The position numbers were made by a program, and so were the translations under genes. From assembly GCA_016195565.1 (NCBI GenBank), contig JACPZK010000010.1:1-64000 (forward strand): a stretch of 64,000 bases of DNA, read 5' to 3'. This document shows, in pieces, positions 63,102 through 64,000 of the stretch. This stretch comes from Nitrospirota bacterium. GTDB lineage: Bacteria > Nitrospirota > Thermodesulfovibrionia > Thermodesulfovibrionales > UBA1546. Under the pieces are notes generated by a model. It had not been told where the DNA came from and made no database searches. It saw only the letters and a list, made by a program, of their open reading frames with translations. Each line of letters begins with the position of its first letter. Within the stretch, counting starts at the first letter, position 1.

Positions 63102-64000
63102 TCTTATTCCCGTTTCCTTTATTTTTCTCTTTATTGTCCATCTGCTTCTGCATCTCTTTTTCTTTCTGCCTTTTCTCCCTGTATGCCGTCACTGCCTTGA
63201 AATGCTCTTCCTCTGTAACAGAAAACTGATGAGTCCCGTCATTATTTGATACGAAATAAATATAAGGGACATCAGCAGGATAAAGCGCTGCTGTAATTGA
63301 TTTGATGCCGGGAGATGCGATAGGCCCCGGCGGAAGCCCTTTGATTATATATGTATTATAAGGTGTTTTTCTCTTCAGGTCACTCATGATTATTCTTTCG
63401 CCTGACCTCTTTATGCCATAAACAGCAGTAGGATCTGCCTGAAGCTGCATTCTCTTTTTGAGCCTGTTATGGTAAACAGCAGAGATTAACGGCCTCTCAC
63501 TGTTTATTACCGCTTCTTTTTCTATTATGGATGCAAGCGTAAGAACCTCCCTTTCAGAAAATCCAAGTTCTGCAGCCCTTGTCCTTAATTTCTCGGAATA
63601 TTTTTCCCGCAGGCTGTTTATCATCATGCCGAGAGCGTTTTCAGGCTCTATGCCCTTGGGCAGCTTGTATGTGTCAGGAAAAATATAGCCTTCAATAGAC
63701 GGCGCATCAATATTGTATGCCCGCAGGAAACTTTTGCTTGTTGAAAGCTCTTCAAAGCCTTCCCTGTCAACAATATTTGTCCCGGCGAGCTTTTCGCCTA
63801 TTTCAAGAAGCGAATCGCCTTCGACTATAGTTATGTCATACTCTATAATCTGTCCGTTCTTTAAAAGCATTAAGACAGACAGCGGATTCATTGCGCCTGT
63901 GATTGAGTAGTAGCCCGCCCGTATCTTCCTGTGCAAACCTGTAAGCCTGCCGGCGAAGATAAAAAGGTTCTTGTCCCTTATTAAATTTTCTTTTGCAAGG
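63088..64000 (-). CDS. mltG: Endolytic murein transglycosylase MltG (N-terminus cut by window end)
   Basis: The frame remains open to the window edge, and the residues upstream (…RLTGLHRKIRAGYYSI) continue the family pattern, so the start lies beyond 64000. Visible parts are the LysM-like domain (ITIVEGDSLLEIGEKL) and the YceG catalytic region with LTLASIIEKEA (catalytic Glu), DPTAVYG and SPGIKSITAALYP, then YFVSNNDGTHQFSVTEEEH. MltG cleaves nascent glycan strands. The C-terminal tail is very Lys/Asn-rich. Confidence 0.93.
   Translation of the reverse strand, partial: LAKENLIRDKNLFIFAGRLTGLHRKIRAGYYSITGAMNPLSVLMLLKNGQIIEYDITIVEGDSLLEIGEKLAGTNIVDREGFEELSTSKSFLRAYNIDAPSIEGYIFPDTYKLPKGIEPENALGMMINSLREKYSEKLRTRAAELGFSEREVLTLASIIEKEAVINSERPLISAVYHNRLKKRMQLQADPTAVYGIKRSGERIIMSDLKRKTPYNTYIIKGLPPGPIASPGIKSITAALYPADVPYIYFVSNNDGTHQFSVTEEEHFKAVTAYREKRQKEKEMQKQMDNKEKNKGNGNKNGDS

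Overview
The window looks like a chromosomal contig from a Gram-negative anaerobe or microaerophile, most likely a Nitrospirota (Thermodesulfovibrionia-like) bacterium. This placement is inference from gene content, not from a marker-gene tree. The pointers are two CO dehydrogenase nickel-handling genes (cooC, cooT), a small triheme c-type cytochrome, an F-ATP synthase with both b and b' subunits, sigma-54 control, an outer-membrane FadL-type porin, a heptose kinase for LPS, and a cdaA-cdaR-glmM cyclic-di-AMP cluster. Base composition is moderate overall, with AT-rich (about 51.0-54.2 kb) and GC-richer (about 30.6-31.6 kb) patches that suggest transfer. I saw no rRNA, no convincing tRNA, no CRISPR array and no prophage.

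Layout. 0-6.7 kb: the 3' end of a hybrid histidine kinase with a damaged receiver, then the ATP synthase operon b'-b-delta-alpha-gamma-beta-epsilon on the minus strand. 6.8-11.2 kb: a KAPA synthase-like aminotransferase, galT, cooC, a nucleotidyltransferase pair, a PIN-toxin remnant, and a probable solitary integron cassette. 11.2-19.6 kb (minus): comEC, glmM, cdaR, cdaA, a dCMP deaminase and a znuABC-type zinc importer. 19.6-26.9 kb: MFS exporter, tsaB-rimI, an XRE regulator divergent from a stand-alone receiver, heptose kinase, triheme cytochrome, ilvE and hemW. 27-33.7 kb is a patchwork: a PAP2 phosphatase, abutting fragments of lepA and alanine dehydrogenase, a His-rich secreted protein, a split spermidine-synthase-like pair, a CDF metal exporter, chrB and an HD protein. 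33.8-43.7 kb: MFS, phosphoesterase, DUF4337, minimal zincin, a cysE-cysS fusion, M28 peptidase, mnmA, lipoprotein, CopD-like protein, Nfu and CooT. 43.8-50.9 kb: a long hairpin repeat, glnE, pyrE, tgt, a second CDF transporter, a GroES-like protein and a PemK/RHH toxin-antitoxin pair. 51.0-54.2 kb: an Mre11-like and membrane-hairpin SMC-like gene pair. 54.2-60.7 kb: a methyltransferase and a sigma-54 activator divergent from a DsrE-TusA-DUF302-FadL operon. 60.8-64 kb (minus): a thioredoxin-fold protein, panC, ispG and mltG.

Three themes run through the window. (1) Small repeats of several families lie between genes and also inside at least six conserved genes (KAPA synthase, comEC, hemW, mnmA twice, tgt, and the atpF N-terminus), always keeping the reading frame. 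This resembles the palindromic elements inserted in Rickettsia proteins. A MITE-like element with 19-bp terminal inverted repeats occurs twice. (2) Many first-in-operon genes carry a good -10 hexamer only 6-9 nt upstream of the start codon and lack a Shine-Dalgarno sequence, which predicts leaderless mRNAs. (3) Two compact systems deserve work: the membrane-anchored SbcCD/YhaON-like pair beside the toxin-antitoxin genes, and the predicted sigma-54-driven sulfur-carrier/porin operon with phased upstream repeats.
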